Of a DNA stretch of 64,000 bases, positions 62,713 to 64,000 are shown one piece after another. The stretch is from NCBI GenBank assembly GCA_039925965.1, contig JBDSXW010000059.1:62001-126000 (forward strand), written 5' to 3'. The stretch is from JAZKFT01 sp039925965. GTDB lineage: Bacteria > Bacteroidota > Bacteroidia > Chitinophagales > Chitinophagaceae. A model generated the notes under the pieces. The model searched no databases. It saw only the letters and a list, made by a program, of their open reading frames with translations, and was not told the origin of the DNA. The position numbers were made by a program, and so were the translations under genes. Positions within the stretch are counted from its first letter, which is position 1. Each line of letters starts with the position of its first letter.

Positions 62713-63660
62713 TTACTGAATATCCGCTCTCAATCTTTGAACAAAGGTTTCAGGAACGCCAGCAATGGATGCTATTTTGGTATTCGAAAAGTCAGTGGAA
62801 GTTATAAGATTGGTCACAAAGATTTTATTTCTTTCATCACGCGCTTCTTCCCTCCCTTTTTTCTCTCCTTTTAATTCTCCTTTTTTCTCTGCCAATTGCA
62901 GTAGTAATTCCTCTATACCCATGGTTTTACGATTTCCGGTTAATGATAGAATTTCATTTTCAAATTTAATACTATTATCTAAGCTGGCAAAGACAACGTA
63001 ATTTCTGATAAAATTAAAGAGCGCCCTTATTGTTGCTATTGGAGTCTTCTTTTCCAGCAAATTTCGGATGAGTTGTAGCTTTAAGTCAAACAATTTTTCA
63101 TCGCTTACAGTTTTGTTTTTGATGGCCGACAATGCCGTTAGAATGACTACAGCAAATGGATTCGGATCGTTGAGTAGTTGGTCTTCGTCCTGGTCAAGAA
63201 TTTTATAAGTTTTGAATTCAAACACATTCTTTGTTCCTAAAAATTCGTACCCGAAAAAAGATGGACGGTACTTTTTGTTTGCATCAGAAAAAATGGCAAT
63301 GGCTGCTACTTTTTTACCATATCTGTCGAGGATACGATAGAAGTAGGTAAACATGCGATTGGCAAAATCCTTATCCTTATAACCCTGTACTTCAATGTGG
63401 ATCAATATCCATTCCTCCGCACCGCTGGTGGTAAATACTTTGACCAGCTTATCTACATATTTTGGGGATTGCAGATTTTCTACAGGAAACAATTGTTCAA
63501 GCTCCTTATCCAGGAACTCAAAGCCTTTACTGAAATCAAACAAGGGCAAATGTTCTTGATAGAAAAAACGAAGAAAATAACCAAAGAGATTTTCTAAAAT
63601 GCCTTTCCAAAGTATATCGTTCCTTATCATAAGGCCAGGAATGTAGGGCATTGGGTTCAA
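62713..63660 (-). CDS. Rpn-family recombination-promoting nuclease/putative transposase, copy 2
   Basis: A 315-residue paralog of the protein at 46.9 kb with the same plan. The nuclease domain has LEQLFPVENLQSPKYVDKLV with the Asp, WILIHIEVQGYKDKDF with E-x-Q, and RMFTYFYRILDRYGK. The helical middle follows. The linker is Lys/Glu/Gly-rich (EKKGELKGEKKGREE) instead of GMEK repeats. The tail is similar: FVTNLITSTDFSNTKIASIA and GVPETFVQRLRADIQ match copy 1's end. An internal ATG (residue 11) could also be the start. It lies downstream of the cysM-like gene on the same strand, with 18 bases between. Confidence 0.87.
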   Translation of the reverse strand: MNPMPYIPGLMIRNDILWKGILENLFGYFLRFFYQEHLPLFDFSKGFEFLDKELEQLFPVENLQSPKYVDKLVKVFTTSGAEEWILIHIEVQGYKDKDFANRMFTYFYRILDRYGKKVAAIAIFSDANKKYRPSFFGYEFLGTKNVFEFKTYKILDQDEDQLLNDPNPFAVVILTALSAIKNKTVSDEKLFDLKLQLIRNLLEKKTPIATIRALFNFIRNYVVFASLDNSIKFENEILSLTGNRKTMGIEELLLQLAEKKGELKGEKKGREEARDERNKIFVTNLITSTDFSNTKIASIAGVPETFVQRLRADIQ

Positions 63661-63678
63661 CGGTCCAATTCAGATACA

Positions 63679-64000
63679 TTAATCGAACAAATCAGAACTC
63701 AGGTATCTGTCTCCGCGGTCGCAAACGATAAATACGATTACACCTTCTATCAATTCTTTAGCTAATTCGATAGCTGCATGTGCCGCACCACCACTACTCA
63801 TGCCGCTGAAAATGGCTTCCTCCCTGGCCAGTTTTTTTGCCATGATACGGGCATCTTTTTCTTCAATTTCTATGATGCGGTCTACACGGCTTTTGTTGAA
63901 AATCGTGGGCAGGTAAGCCTCGGGCCATTTGCGGATGCCAGGAATTCTTGACCCGTCCGTTGGCTGGCAACCTACGATTTGTACATCCGGGTTTTGCTCC
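63679..64000 (-). CDS. cysM: Cysteine synthase (CysM-like), C-terminal fragment
   Basis: The 3' end of a PLP-dependent beta-synthase on the minus strand; 107 codons are visible and the rest is beyond the right edge. It has PDVQIVGCQPTDGSRIPGI, RKWPEAYLPTIFN, then EEAIFSGMSSGGAAHAAIEL (PLP-phosphate-region and late GxSSGG motif) and IVFIVCDRGDRYLS at the end. The GIRKWPEAYLP and CDRGDRYLS wording fits cysteine synthase B (O-acetylserine or O-phosphoserine plus sulfide or thiosulfate). The catalytic Lys is not in the window. It leads to the second Rpn gene 18 bases downstream. Confidence 0.88.
   Translation of the reverse strand, partial: EQNPDVQIVGCQPTDGSRIPGIRKWPEAYLPTIFNKSRVDRIIEIEEKDARIMAKKLAREEAIFSGMSSGGAAHAAIELAKELIEGVIVFIVCDRGDRYLSSDLFD

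Overview
The window looks like a chromosomal segment of a Bacteroidota bacterium, most likely of the Chitinophagaceae (order Chitinophagales). The reasons are type IX secretion (T9SS) C-terminal sorting domains, Bacteroidota-style promoter elements (TAnnTTTG), families largely confined to this phylum (IPExxxVDY protein, phosphosulfolactate synthase-like protein, DUF5117/DUF4953 zinc protease, TamB-like giant protein, TIGR01777 epimerase), and moderate GC with frequent TTG/GTG start ambiguity. I saw no rRNA, tRNA, CRISPR array, prophage or complete insertion sequence.

Layout. 1-7.6 kb: end of an AhpD-like gene, cell-wall amidase, small beta-barrel protein, a gbsR/membrane protein/epimerase cluster, pckA, a dual iron-sulfur protein and a SUI1-like factor. 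8-10.6 kb: a secreted protein made of thirteen ~50-residue repeats. 10.6-13.2 kb: divergent nadC and gpmI. 13.3-19.7 kb: membrane-anchored heme protein, zinc metalloprotease, SMI1 protein, Rieske oxygenase, secreted DUF6134-like protein. 20-25.8 kb: sodium:solute symporter with a LOG-family gene, O-methyltransferase, LysM glucosaminidase, glutaryl-CoA-type dehydrogenase. 26-36.6 kb: unknown secreted protein, TamB-like giant, phosphosulfolactate synthase-like gene, aroE, pentapeptide protein, and an rdgB/ECF sigma/anti-sigma/thioesterase operon. 36.9-46 kb: cargo-free T9SS mini-protein, lipoprotein, upp, anmK, M1 peptidase, polyprenyl glycosylphosphotransferase with a Gfo/Idh oxidoreductase. 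46-52 kb: second LOG gene, Rpn-type nuclease, prs, radC, IPExxxVDY protein, pterin dehydratase, selD. 52-64 kb: T9SS phosphoesterase, M28 peptidase, a four-helix-bundle (S23-type) gene between inverted repeats, D-aminoacylase, zapA with a coiled-coil gene, VOC protein, pheT, a FemAB/GNAT-like protein, a second Rpn nuclease and the end of a cysM-like gene.

Most of this is housekeeping and envelope metabolism: peptidoglycan hydrolysis and recycling (amidase, glucosaminidase, AnmK), surface protein export (T9SS cargos, TamB), and central metabolism (pckA, gpmI, nadC, prs, upp, aroE).

The striking feature is intergenic. At least fifteen gaps carry short-word repeats, meaning imperfect tandem copies of a 6-15 base word. 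In many of them a reverse-complement block follows across a spacer, so the locus can fold back. Some words recur at several loci (a TTAGTCATT/GGTCAATAG family, a GGTTCACAAGTTCAC family, a CAAGGTTCAAGG family); others are used at one locus only. One such locus, at 55.55-56.04 kb, has a four-helix-bundle gene inside its inverted arms and also holds a copy of the TTAGTC word. It is the best candidate here for an undescribed mobile or repeat-generating element.
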